This document shows, piece after piece, positions 25,201-38,153 of a stretch of DNA of 64,000 nt. The DNA is from Baylisascaris procyonis (lineage: Eukaryota > Nematoda > Chromadorea > Rhabditida > Ascarididae), in NCBI GenBank assembly GCA_037389465.1, contig JAZARR010000070.1, positions 2,260,501-2,324,500 of the forward strand, read 5' to 3'. The translations under genes were made by a program, and so were the position numbers. How positions within the stretch are numbered: position 1 is the first letter of the stretch; every line of letters begins with the position of its first letter. The notes under the pieces are model-generated. The model searched no databases. It was not told the DNA's origin and saw nothing but the letters and a program-made list of their open reading frames with translations.

Positions 25201-28200
25201 TTCCGTATGTGATCAATATGTAGTAGAAGACGAGTGAAGATGGATGATGTTGCATCAGCTGAGGAGTCATAGGAGATTTGCTATTTGAAGGCATAGTGAG
25301 ACGAGTGGGAGCTAATATTTTTCTGATGAAACGAGCGATTGATGTATTTGAAGGTGGAATCTAAACTTTTTGCGAAGTGAAAAGGATTGCTGCGAAGTTG
25401 TTGAATCGAAAATCGTTTTCTGATATCGCCGATCTAAAATGCTTTTTGCTGTGGAATTTTTATGTCTATCCGTAGCCGTAACCAACCTCTTTATTCTATA
25501 CTTATTGGAAGTGAAGTTCAAGCGAGGCGCTAGAAGATTTATTCGCCGTTGTTGAGGAAATGAAGTATGAAATTCAGATGCACATTTGCTAGAAATGACT
25601 CACCAGAGCGAATGCAATTACAATATGTTAGCTTCATACGCCCGCTAAGAGAGTGAGCTTAGCAAGCTAACTAGTAAAATATCGTTGCTTTCAGTCATTT
25701 TGAAGCAGAGTTGGAGGAATTTCTCAGGCATTCAGTCATATCTGACTTCAATGTTATGATACAACAGTATGATTATGTTTTTCGGCTATATGCGTCTTAC
25801 TTGCTGCTTCTTCTGTTATCATTTTCTGTAGAAATCACTGCGTATTATTAGCATATATGATTTCTTTGTTAGGATATGACTATCCTCACTTATTTGAACG
25901 CCAACTGCGAATTGGTAAAATCGCTTGAACGTTTTCTTTGTTGTTAACAAAGATAACAAATTTGTGATTGCAAGCGCTTCAACCTTCATCGTCGTTCCAA
26001 TGCCAATTGCCGTGTATTTCTTTCCTTTAGCAATATCCTGATCTATATCGAATATGACCGCCTCATCGGACGGATTGAAGTGCCATTCAACGGTAAAATC
26101 TTTCCCACTGAATGAACACTGATTACTGGAAACTTTTTTTGGTTCTTCGTCTTCTGCCGCATCTGATTTCCCTGAAAGTTTTTATTCGGAAATTTCAATA
26201 TTAAAGGCTTTTTATTCGCTTCGGAAAATTAATCAGTATTAAGTGAAACTCCATGCTCATTCGCTAGCATAAAGCCTTCTCAATCAGCCATGAATGAATC
26301 CATGAGGTTAGGTATGTGACGATGTGCAAAATCTGCATCTTTCACCTCAATATCAATTGACGACTTAAACGATTGCAATACGAAATCTATTTTCAGTCTA
26401 TACTCTAGAGTTGCACTCAAATTGGCTAACAGGTTAAACATTCTCTACGCATATGTTCCTATGGTTCTCAGTGATCGTAACTGATCTGTGTCGAAATACA
26501 GTAAGAACTTACGTTCGCCGTCGTCATTCAAACAGCATTTGTCAGCGATATCACAGACTTTCTTCTCGACCGTCTTGCCGATTTTCGTGCCACCCTTGTG
26601 TTTTGCACCAAAGATACTGCTACCAGAAGGGAAATACAATGTCTCAAACATTACTATATTTTATCACTCCACAAATAAGTTTGCTTGTAAAATTATTCTT
26701 GTAATACAGTACTCCATTGCTGATCTTCTGAATAGAAAATCTATAACAGGCATGCAGTCGAAATTCAAGTAAGGTTATTTCTAGGGCTTCATGGCAGCAC
26801 GGTCATAAATCGACTAGGATTTCCGCCGTGTCGCTACTTGCACAGTCTCTCAGTGCTTCGGCTTCTTACTGTTGTTATCAATTGTAAAGCTAATAAGCGA
26901 TGAATATAAGGTAATGAGAGTGAGCGGCCGTCCAAGCTTTCCAGAATGAGAGCAAATTAGTGGTTCCTGGCATATTAATTCTTAATTTTCAGAATTCTTG
27001 CCGAAAATTATTGACATTTGTCGTAAAAGCAGTCCAGGTGAGGAGACGTCTCTAATTACCATCCCAATGCATTTACTTGTTCAGCTGAAGTGCAAGTGGT
27101 CAAGGGTTTGAATAGACCTAGGTCTTCTGGTTGCAAGAATAAAATAAACAACGTACGATGCAACCGGAAAGATCGGCGTCTTCCGAATCGGATGCGCGTA
27201 GCGTGCGTGCGATTTCCGCCGAAACAACGCCTTTATCATAGTCGAAATTTATACTATCAGCGTTGTCGGTGTCGTCCTCTTCGATAACGCCCGAATGTGT
27301 GATGTGTCCGTCCATAACTCCAAGTTTACCATCTTCCACGTAAACTCCCAATAAATCCTTCTTCTTCTGAATATCTTCATAACAATAAAAATGGAAATGA
27401 TGCCTCTCAGTGACATGCCCGCAAAGTGAGCAGGTAGTTGGCCATGATGCCAACTTTTACCGATCTTCGCTCATGTTGCACCACTTGACCTCATCAATAA
27501 ATGAAAATTTGGGATCCAGTTAGTGCAGGCTTTTAGAGTAGATTGAGATATTGACAACTGATATCGGATGGAGAATCCACTGTGATCAGTTTTGATCATC
27601 AATGAGGGGGTAATTCGATCTTTTTCAGGATCATGTCCCCATTCTACTGAAATTTCCTCTTGGTGCTTCATTTTTGCAGCCGAATGCTATCTCATCCTCT
27701 CAGTTTTTGCGTTATGGAGCCCATTCATTAAAACAATTCGTTCCTCCGATCAGAGTGATGTTGGTTGCTTGCCTGGAGTTCTGTGAGACTGCACACGGAT
27801 GAAAAGGCTATTTCTTTAGAACCCGCATTACCTTATAGAAAAATGGGTGAAGGCAAAACAAATACAATTTAACCAATTTTAAATGGCACATCTACCGTAA
27901 ATAACTTTCGGTTGCATAGGTGGATGAGCATGCAGACAAACCTTATCACCGAACGCGATACCGGTGAGGAATCCTTCGTGATCGGTTTTGGCCCTTAAAG
28001 AGAAGATGACTCGATCTGTTTCTGGGTCGTATCCCCATTCGACTGAATAATCTGGGCGGCTATAAGAACAGGGGTGTTCGCCATTGCGTGATGTTGACAC
28101 GAATTCTGGTAACAGTAAATAAAAAAGTGTAACTATCATTTTTATCTGAAACTAAGTAGGTGTAATTAAGATATATACCGTAACATCGGCGTTCCTTAGC

Positions 28201-28344
28201 AATTACTTCAAACTGGTTTTTGCAATAGACAATCAGCAGCAATGCTGCAAGAGGAACCAAAACGTTACTAAAAATTTATGAAAATTCAAACAAGGCTGAG
28301 GATGCGATCGTTTACAGTAGAGCTTGCGAGAATTTGAGACCCAT
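22288..28344 (-). CDS. Secreted double-DOMON protein with Cys-rich C-terminal domain
   Basis: Exons: 28344-28316, 28267-28179, 28105-27942, 27366-27157, 26642-26513, 26171-25984, 25058-24870, 24069-23643, 23165-23047, 22386-22288; all phases agree, 547 residues. Residues 1-25 form a signal peptide (MGLKFSQALL then a Leu/Val/Ala-rich core). Two DOMON domains follow, about 50-190 and 224-360. Each has a Cys 11 residues before the Trp of VEW (C52-W63, C226-W237), a middle block (DLLGVYVEDG; DMAIVFLQNG) and a closing GC[IV]TL motif, then CDIxxxC. A linker rich in Ser, Thr, Asp and Glu spans 360-475, and a Cys-rich tail (CPPNHEDLKIC ... VPTLCC) ends the protein. DOMON domains bind heme or sugars in other families; no catalytic partner domain (cytochrome b561, monooxygenase) is seen here. 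The ligand is unknown. The first exon is only 29 bases and rests on phase plus signal-peptide logic. Confidence 0.85.
27550..27655 (-). pseudogene. Decayed duplicate of DOMON exon 3 inside the next intron
   Basis: Minus-strand sequence reads ISVEWGHDPEKDRITPSL and then KTDHSGF, closely matching YSVEWGYDPETDRVIFSL and KTDHEGF of the functional exon at 28105-27942. Similarity at the DNA level continues past that point, but indels shift the frame so that TGIAFGDK is lost. It has no usable donor at the matching position. It lies in the 575-base intron between exons 3 and 4 of the DOMON gene, so it is a tandem exon duplication that has since decayed. Confidence 0.75.
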
Positions 28345-31300
28345 TCATCGTTTGAAGAATTTGTATATAAGGACTATAGGTGAAAGAGTGGAGCTTGCTC
28401 CATATTTTATGCATTTGTCGTATGATGCTTGAAAAAAAGAAATTATATTGGAGTCAGCTGACCCAGCCGTCTTAATGCAGACAATGCGAGGACATTTGTA
28501 GAAGAAGAAATTGCCAAAAAAGTCACACATTTCCTAAAGTAATGTTGTTTAGATCATGGGCATTTCGTTTTGCCTGAACAATATCACTAAGGTGCGCACC
28601 TACACGAGTTGAAGAAAAAAGAACTTAAGCTAATCCTTAGCTCGCCATCTGCTCGTTCTCAGTTCGTCTTTCATCTAGAAACCACTTTTCAAAAAAATGA
28701 ATGCCTTCTAAGAGACAAAGTCTCTCAACTGAAACATATCATTTGGTATACATGTAGGCCATCTAAACAGCTCTGAAAATCATCGAAATGCTATGTGGAG
28801 CTGAAAAAAAGGTCTTCCATAAGTAGTAATTTCTACACCTAAGCATCACGCTATTTTTCTATCGTGCTGCAAATGGCGTGTTCACATCAAAACATCACCT
28901 CATTCATACAGCTTCATCAGCTGTAACGAATATTATCATTATTTATACTTTATACGGCCAATTTGCACGCTTCACCATCTATGCATACTTTGGGAAATTA
29001 ATCGCCCGCAAACTGTTGTATTCTTCATGTTGTTTTGTTGTCACGTTCATAACGTAATGAACTATATAGCGTTTACTGCATACCGTATGTAAGTGTTCAG
29101 TCCCGTTTGAATCAATTTTGATTTATGCCTTTTGTAGGCAACATTTCGACTGCATTATAGACACAGAGCAAAAACACCGATGAAACAAAAAAGAGAGCCA
29201 ACTTGTGAGGGTTTTAGAGCTGAGGAAGTCATTTGGAGTGTTCGCATTGACATGGCTGAGGCCAACGTTGAGATAGCTGGTGCTAACATGAGGCTGGCGC
29301 TCTTACTAAAACCTAAGTTTGAAAAAAGTTTTCGTGATTCCACCCGTCTACTGAAATCAGTGAAAAAAAAAAGATTTAACAGAAAATTCATACCCGCAAT
29401 AAGCTTCAAGAAAATTCTGCCGGTTGGATGGAGTTTTGAGTATTTGTCGACAATAAATGAAAATATCAATTATAATAACAAAGATCAGAACAACATGCTG
29501 AGAAGTTCTTCCAAATGAGCGTTGAAATTGTATTTTAATGTGCTTTAGTCAACATTAACAAGCTGGTGTACTCAAAGTTGGGAAACTTAAGGAGAACGAA
29601 TATTGTCTGTTCTTACTTCTCCAGAAAGCGTTATTGAATAGTATCAAGCTCCTAGTCGTACTGTTTTTCTCTAGTAGCGTTTGCAATAAATCGCTTTTTA
29701 TAAGCACGAAATCATTATAACCATAATCCTCATGGCTCCAAACAGCGCAATTCTCTCAAATTTGGTAACGAAATCTCAAGAGTCCTCAACCCTCGGAAGG
29801 AAAATTTCTTCGGTTGAAGGCTGTTAAGCGGATGGTTCAATTGGGTGACTATAAATACGCATCAAGTTGTTTTTGCTTCCCATATGTCACATGCAATAAA
29901 AGCTGTCTCCCATAAAATTTAACTTTTTAATCAAATATTTAATAATGTCTTCTTAAAACAACAGGTTTTCTCATTTAGAAAGTTTTGAATCGAACATTAG
30001 AGGTAACATACAAATATGTCAAATGAAAGAAAATTTATTGCAAAGAAAATGCATCAAAGATCCGCAAATGTCTTCAGCGAGCAATTTCGGCGAAAACTTG
30101 AGATAATTGCGAAGGGCAGTCATAATGTTCAATGTAGATTGAGCAAACGAAAGAGCCTTACACAGAGTGAATCGCATCTCATCATTGGTTATAATAACTG
30201 CTAATGACCGGTTGTGCACATTGCTGATGGAACTCGATTGGAACGATTCACCACTTTTTGGCTCTTCAAATTGCCGCACATTATTTATTCTTCATCGGTG
30301 AGCATGCCACTCGTTGGTGGGCTACTTTCACCTTTGTGCTTAAAAAGTACTTTCGAAATGACAGCAACTTGAACTTGGCACATCACGCTTAAGTGCTTAG
30401 AAACTGCCGATTCGTTTTTTTTTTTCATCGCAGCATTTACAGGAAATGAGCGTGTAAGGATATCGAGTTTGTCACAGGTATTTATTTGTTTTTGCGATTG
30501 TCGAATAGTAAGGCTTATAGTGAATCTCTTAAGAATTTATATACGCAGTAAGAAGTCTTCCTTTTTGAAACAGTCTGCTATGATAATCAGCGAATAATGA
30601 ATCCACGATATGCCCGACTGATTCAATTCTTATCAAACAAACAACTTCGTAGAGTTTGATCGTTGAAGACCACTCTTGAATTGACAGACCTCTCTGAGCA
30701 ATCTTAAAGAAGCAAGGAACTTTTTTTTTTTACGGAAAGAGAAAGCTTTCCCACAAACTGTGCTCAGCAGCAGAGAGCAATGCCCATACAACCAATTGAA
30801 AGTGGATAATGCCTTCGAGAATCACTGTTAGGCCATTTACCATTAAGGCCTTTTCTCTTCCGATCGACTCTTACCTTCAACTTCTACAGCATGATAAATA
30901 CAAAAAGAGAAAGCAAAAGATCGTTCCCGTATAAAAGAATTAAAATATATGCGCCGTATGGTTCATGTCAGAATTTTTCGATGATCATAAATCAACAAAC
31001 ACAACGATATTTCATTGAAATTCAGCAGTTTTATTTTGAAGAATAAAAAATATGTTGTGAGCACACTCACATTAACAGTGCACAAAAAAGAACATTTTCA
31101 TGAAACATATCCAAGTAAAGCGTTGAAAAATATTCTTTTGTGAAGAAAATTCTGCAAAATTGAGAGCATCACTTGACAATATCTGAAATGAGTGTTCCAC
31201 CTTGCTGCTAATGTTTCTCATTATTTAGTGTGGAAGTTTAGTAAGAAGCGATGCGAAGAAATGAACGCTTTCATGAACTGCGATTGATGTCGAACACTTT

Positions 31301-33922
31301 CGCTAAATAATTTTTTTTTTTTTTTTTTTTAACTTTCGCTAAACATCGCTAAATAATTTACTAAAGTCGTTCGAGAGTAGCGTATGCAGATGAAAACCAG
31401 TGAAAACTGAGGTTAAGTTAATAGCCAATACGAGGATGTTGAGGAAATAATTGAGGGAAAGAAAATAAAACATAAAGCGAGTTAATGCACAAATTTGATT
31501 AAAGGATAGCGCGCATCGAGTATCTAACAAAATATTCCGTCAAAAAGGTAACCTACAGACTGCAATAATTCAGGATCTGTGTGTTACCATGCAAATCGTG
31601 GAAGATCAGTGTGGATGTTCGCAAAAAGGTCATTATGAAAGGAAAGTGAGCCGAGTAAAATCGGCTCAAAAACCGGTTTGGAAATCGCATAAAGCGAAGA
31701 GAAAAAAAGGTTCAAAACTGCGAAAAAGGAAGAAAGCAGCAGAACGGTAGCGTTAATGCTGCATCTATCCACCTCACCATGGAATTATTTTACCACAGGC
31801 ATTACCAGTGCAGCCAGCGCCTCTCTGCACTACAGCCGTTGAGTGTCATATCACCAAGTGAGATTCCGGCAGAACGCTGGGATCTCGCCGAGATAGTAGT
31901 GGCAATACGCATGGAATGATACGTACATAAAAATTTTTGTCTAATTCTTCTGATTTCGCTGTAGAGAACTGTGATTTATTTCGCCCTGCTTGTTTTGACA
32001 GTTTTAGCTTTTCAGGCCTTAAATGCCATTTGAAGATTCAATCTTTTTTTGCCGTCTTAACTCAGAAAGATTTTTGGTCAACTTATCAGTGGATGCGTTT
32101 GTATTCAGCGAGTAGAAATGCTCCTATGAGTATGTTCAATTCAAAAGTTCCTACTGACTTGCTTAGTCCAAAAGTTGAGATTGTAGTAAATTTTGCCGTA
32201 TTTGAAAAATTGCTCCTTTTCGTTTAAGGAGATTCGTGAATTTCCGAAAGTGCTCCATAAAGTTTTGAAGAAAACTGAAACCCTGAAAGACATTGAGTTT
32301 TGTTCTAAATGTGCTTTCTAACATGATATCTGACGATTAAAACTGCTTCAACGAAACATTTTCAACGCTTTTTCAAAGATGTTTCAACGATTGCATTTCA
32401 AAAATTTCACAACGGCTAAAAGTGCTTCCACACAGAATTTTTACGTCTCTCTTCATTCGTTCTCCACATCAAAAATTTTTGGACAGGTAAGGCATAGAGG
32501 TAAGATATGATTCTGATATGATATATGCGATCCTGAAGATAGGATTCTGCCACTATACGTTCTGCAACGAGGGCATAAAAATGGTGCATTGAAAATCCAT
32601 AGACTATTACTTTTGAGGGTGTGGATCCAGCAAGAATGTCAATGGAAATTGATCGAATATTCACATTTTTCACCCATATCCCTCCATACGATTCCTCACC
32701 TCCGAATTACCTAAATTGTGGCTACGGGAGGGTAGAAGTTTCAAGATTGAGGTCAATATGGTAATGCGGATTTTAGCGTGAAGAGATTGAACGCTGTCTT
32801 ATAATCACGTGAGTTGATTTCTTCAAAGTGAATCAGTGTTTTTTCGCAACTCCGTGGAATCTTTGGCAGCGAACTGTGAAGCACTATTAGAGGTTACTGC
32901 CACTTATTATCGGTCACGGCAATAGGGTCTTGTCGAAAATGGAACAAAGTATCGAAGAGTTTGTACATTCACATTCATAAGAGACAGGAAGTCAACAACC
33001 AATTCTGCGCTAATCGTTTAATGGTGAGGTTGTTTGCTAAACGCCGAGACCTAATTTCTTTTTCTGAACGGGGCCTAGATATCAGTGCGCCTTACGAATA
33101 CGATTGCGAACGCGCCTTAGCGCATCTATCAACGTATGGTTTATCTAGATGATATGATTATCTCCTGCTTCGATGGCATTTCAGGGGTGGTTAAGAATAG
33201 GTCGTCAACTCTACGTGAGGCAAGTTATTGCTTTTAATACCGCTTTGAGTATGGATTGATTTGTGCTTTCATTAAGCGCGCTTTCATAGAAATCACTGGC
33301 AATGGTCCGTGCACATGAAATGGGAACCTAAAAGTTCATTTGCTGTATTGGAGTGGAAAGAGATTGTTAAAAGCAAGGAGAAAAAAGGGATAGAAGGTGG
33401 ATGAAAAGGTGGGAAGAAAAGCTTGCCCGAATCTTGTTTCCCGTTTCTTAGACGAAAACCAAAAATTTTGGCTGCACTTTTGGATAATTGCGGAGAAATA
33501 TCGATAATCTCTAATTGTGCACATTTTGGCTATTTTCGTCATAAATTGCTAATTATTTTATAATTAGGAGTGTAATTTCCTTTAAATATAATATGCGCTT
33601 AATATTTCTTCAATAAATGTAATTTTCAAATATAATATGCATGTTGCTAAATAAAGTAACGTTAATACTTAGGAAGATAAGTTTGCGGCATGAATATTGA
33701 TTGAATTATTTGGGTTTCGCTTTTGAGGTGCTTATGTTTTCGAAGTATGAACTGTATTGACGCATGACATTGAAAGGGAATTGCAATTACACTGCTTGGT
33801 GGATTATGGCATTGCACAATAGAATTTTTCACTGTTATCGCCATCAATTTTCTATGAATATCGAAGTGACTCGAAGTTTCAAGTTTCTTGCAAAACTTTA
33901 TCTTATATCCAACCTTTTTCAG
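28345..33922. other. Long region without a supported gene
   Basis: About 5.6 kb. Open frames at 29180-29518 (plus), 30016-30279 (both strands), 31937-32227 (plus) and 32961-33152 (plus) lack domains and firm splice sites. The segment 29200-29310 has higher GC than its surroundings and could be an exon of something unrecognised. T runs occur near 30417, 30721 and 31311. Confidence 0.45.
31296..31359. repeat. T20 tract flanked by a 12-bp direct repeat
   Basis: actttcgctaaa occurs at 31296-31307 and again at 31332-31343, with a run of about 20 T between; cgctaaataattt then recurs. This looks like a retroposition footprint (poly(A) tail on the minus strand with target duplication), but almost no cargo remains. 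Confidence 0.5.
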
Positions 33923-35678
33923 ATCACTTTATTGCGATATCCTTTTTCAATAAATTTATGGCTATTGGCAACGTTGAGCTGTTCGTTGCCCTTGACAGAG
34001 TGTTGCGCTCCTACATCAACAGTCGCCCCACCAACGCCACGTTGGTTTTATTTCATGCTCTTTTCGAAAATCATACACATTAATGAATAACGGATTGAAA
34101 ATGAGGGCTGACACGCGAGCTGGAGCAGATTCAAGTTCTCAGATTATTGCCTTCTGAAATGACGTCATGCTAACCCCGTTGACATTTCCCACTCTTTTGA
34201 ATTATTCCCATTCGTAAGCAGATTTTAAAAAGAAGGCAGCAGGAAGATATGCAAATTTTCAGGCAAATTTCATTGAATCTTACCGTCATTCTCACGTCGT
34301 ACATCAATTATTCAGCTCATTTAAATATACTTCCAGTTGGCGCATTTATTATTTCAAAGCTGTCTCCATGGAAATTTTCTCGACACCGAATATTGATCAA
34401 TATTTGTAGTAATTTTGTCATTTTTGAAGCTCTGATTTCTATATACATCAACAGCAACAATCATAATTAACTTATTCGGAAGGCGCGAAGAAGAAAAAAC
34501 TCTTCAATGTACCTCTAACGGATGTTTGAGGATTCACTTGCTTTATTAGAGTGCGCACTCATACAGTTTAACAATAACAACGATTAACATGTCGCAGCAT
34601 ATATAGAGGGCATATCTAATGAAGTTGCACTTGATTGTGGGCGGTAAACTTGAATGTACCTGTGTACATACATGGTAAATTTGTCTGTATCTTCAGTGTG
34701 TTGTCCTGCTTTACAAGTGACGCCAACGAATTCAACTTTGGCAAATGGTATTATGACGTTTACCTACGATAATGATGCCTGTAGAACTACAGTGGTCGCG
34801 AATTGCTCGTAAGTTACTTTTGGAAAATGCTCTTCTTATTCAACGATATCATTTGTGAGGGCATCTGTTTCATCACAACGTAGCATTGCAAGTATTCAGG
34901 GGGATGTTGGATAGGCGTGAAAGTATGGATCAGTGGAATGTGTTAGGTGTGGTACGAAATTTGTTGCTATAATACATTTGCTCTCTTTTTGCTTTCGAAA
35001 CGCCTTTGAGCTTCAACGAAGAGCTGCATTTTCGTTCAACTTGATATATGCTGTGTATGCGACCCGACAGTTAAGAAGTTGGCGATCAACTTAGCACTTG
35101 TGCTAAAGCCTTAAATACTTGAACTGAAATCGCGAAGGCATTGCTTGAAACTAGGCTTTTTGATTTATGAGCGATAACCTGACCTTGAGTGATTTTCACG
35201 GCGAACCGAACAACATCGCAATCTATCGCTGCATCTATCCACTAAGTTTCAAACCTCTTTCCCGGAACGGCTCGAAAATCCTTCAGAGAACCCTTGCAAC
35301 TATATCCTATAGTTCAAATACCATTTTACATTTGCTCTGAAAAGCGAATGATAGATAGAATGCTTAACGCTGATATGTTAGGTGCCTTTATTGGGAAGCA
35401 AATAGTGGTTAACTATCTCGAGAAAATATAAAACCAATTTGACTTTGCAGCCGTACTTTCATTTGTTCTAAATAAGCGGAAAAATTTGCAGGCAGCCGGC
35501 AATTCCAACACTGAACTTATTGGCTGGGATTGTTGCTAATCAAGTGACTTTCTTGGCGATCGATACAATGACGGTCACCTTTCCAGGGACATGCAACGCG
35601 AATTTAAGGTGGGAGATGGGCACACCAGCACTTGTTATCGACAATATTCAATGTGTGCTCTCGAATTTGGCCGGTTGA
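33923..35678 (+). CDS. Secreted C6-domain protein, 5' end incomplete
   Basis: Three exons: 33923-34040, 34697-34808 and 35492-35678, joined in phases 1 and 2. The first encodes a hydrophobic signal-peptide core (LWLLATLSCSLPLTE), then CCAPTSTVAPPTP. The rest is a single C6 domain of the nematode-expanded family: CCPALQVTP, then GIMTFTYDNDACRTTVV, LNLLAG, TMTVTFPGTCNANLRW and a final Cys in DNIQC, followed by the stop after NLAG. No ATG lies in frame after the 33922 acceptor, so the initiator is in an upstream exon I could not place. Reading in-frame through the acceptor reaches an ATG at 33855, an alternative start. A polyadenylation signal AATAAA at 35693-35698 follows the stop closely. C6 proteins are secreted and of unknown function. 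The family call is good; the 5' end is not resolved. Confidence 0.72.
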
Positions 35679-35892
35679 GGCACCTCATTCGAAATAAATG
35701 CCTCATCTCATCTTAGCAGTAATTCGCCGGTCGTGAATACTGTTGGGCTCCTTTATCTTTGGAGAAATGAGAGTGCAATTTAAAAATAACATCTGTTGTA
35801 CTTGTTGTATGTAGTGGTGCAAATATTCTCAGTTGTTTTAATTAACGGACGCTATATTTTACATATAACAACTGATAACACCTTCTTGTTAC

Positions 35893-35988
35893 CAGGCCAT
35901 TTGCTCATGACCTCAAAATTTATGGCCAGTTGTATGACGCTGTCTAGAACTTCCGTGTCCCTTACTAGGGCCCTGACGCATTTGTCAA
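35893..35988 (-). other. Orphan exon-like segment
   Basis: The minus strand reads DKCVRALVRDTEVLDSVIQL and on to MSKWP, bounded by gatcag on the left and a GTAACA donor at 35892. Composition is protein-like and free of stops, but I recognise no family. Adjacent exons would overlap the plus-strand C6 gene, so it may be a relic. Confidence 0.3.
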
Positions 35989-38153
35989 CTGATCGGAATT
36001 GTGGCAGTTAAATTTTTTCCACAAAAATATCGCATGGTACATACCATTTCCAACACAAATATTTCCTGAAGCTAGAAAATAAGTTATTTCTGCTACCGAT
36101 GATGCTCGTGACTTTGATGTTATATTTCACCCAGAACTTCATTGAAGGTTCTTGAATTACACTGAACTTCATTGAATGTCATTGTCTGGTTTTACTGACA
36201 AATCGCCGAAAATTGCAAACTGTTTCTCTGCGCTTTGAAGCATGAATGTGTTGAGCACTTTCTAAATGCCTCTGTCACCTTTTACCCACCCGATCTGGAA
36301 TATTATGCCTCTTGTTCTTCATATTTTGTTTCTGCCGTTACACTATAACAAAAAGAACAGAAACACTTTATCCGTTTGATTTCCGCTAATCCTATCAGCC
36401 AAATTACTTTACTAGGCTAAAAACCTTTAACCTGGGGAGTGGAAAGTGGAAATACCACAAACCCAAATTAGATTTGACTTTTTCAAATTTGACCATTTCA
36501 AATTTTCCGATATTCCGCAGTTAAAGATATTTTAATTTATTTCCCCTCGATGTCGACATGGGCATCAATTTCAGCTTATCAAGAAATGTTCCCTGCGTAG
36601 TTTTCAGTTTCGCCTTAGGCGACTTTAGAATCTGCCTGTTCCCAATATATTTCATGTCCGATTTCTTCAGCTCTTAAACTGTGGCTGAGTGGCATTGATA
36701 TACATGTTTTGTTGTTCTTATGCATTGAATGTTCGTCCGAACGATAGATCTGCGGACGCTATGGTGTAGTTATTGCCCCTGCTCAGATAATTTTTGTATT
36801 CCTTTCTGCTTCTGAACGTCGAAGTTAAAGAAATAAATAAATGAATAAATAAGTTAGTCAGTTTGCTAATTTGGCATGGGCTTTGATCTTATCGATGTAA
36901 AATACAATTTATTGATATTTGAATATTTCCAGCTGAAAAGTCTCCATCTGAAACTCATTATGAAAAAGTTTTCACAAACAGCATTTTCATTTAAGTGTTA
37001 TTGGCTTAAAACTTTTTGAAAGTGTTTTGTTTAATAAAGTATTCAAGCCGCAAAAAAAGCTGAAATAAAATACCAAACTTTTTCAAGCTTTTTATGCTAA
37101 AGGCATTGCGTAGATGTTATGCCCTTCCTAATATCTATGTTTATTTGAGTTGAATTATCCAAAATCAATGAATCTATGGCTGCAAAACTTAGTGGATGCT
37201 GTTTGCTTCTTCGGTTGGCAACCTCTATCACATTCTACGTTCTCTATCAGTTCATCAACTTTCCCCGAACATATTAGCATTTAACGGTGAAAGAAAAACT
37301 GCAGACAATTTGTATCGATCAGGCTAGAGGAAAACGATTTTTAATAGAAAATCCCAGGTGATTCAAACGAAAATCCCATAGTCCACGCATATTCTAAATT
37401 TTATTGGTAATATTCGTTGAAACTAGTTGATGAAGTCAGCAAGAAGCAAAACGTTGCGGAACTTCTAGCATATGATTTTACACTTATTTTTATTGCTCTC
37501 TTAGGTGAATCATTCATTGGACGCGACTACAGTGCAGAAACACTTGATGATTTCTTATAATAAGATATAATAATTGATTTTTCTGCGACATATAAATATC
37601 ATCCAATGCGACAGAATCATTTTTCAAAAAATGGGTTGTCACGATGCGTTTAATTGACGGCCAAAGAGGTAAAACAGGTTGGCACAGTTGATGAAAATGT
37701 CATTCGTGAGCAGTTGTAACAAATCTCTACCTTTCAACATTTAGCGCTTATTGCTCTACTTAATTTCATGAACATCTACTCTTGATTTAAATCATTTTCA
37801 ACTTTTATTCTTCCTAAGTATTTTTCTTATACGAACAGAAAAGATTAATTCTGTGTTATATTTGGAATTCAGGCATTTATATTCATGACGTCGAATCAGA
37901 TACGATTCGGCAAAATAATACAACCCAATCCTCCCTATGATGAAATTTTGTTTCATTGGAGCGTAGATATGCGCAACAGCTGATAACTGCTTCATTTACT
38001 TTTTCAGTGCTGTACTCCGTATTTATCAACAATTCAAAAAGGAGACGTCCATATATAACTGTTGCTTTAACATCGCATGTTTTGTGTCAAATTGCGCCTT
38101 CTAACAGAACGAATGAGTGCACAAGTGATGCGAGCTAATGTTATCAGTATGAT

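Noticed and set aside
29180..29518. 112-codon plus-strand frame with a GC-richer core.
   Set aside because: The best candidate in its region, but no family match, and the opposite strand is also open for 104 codons, so strand and reality cannot be decided.
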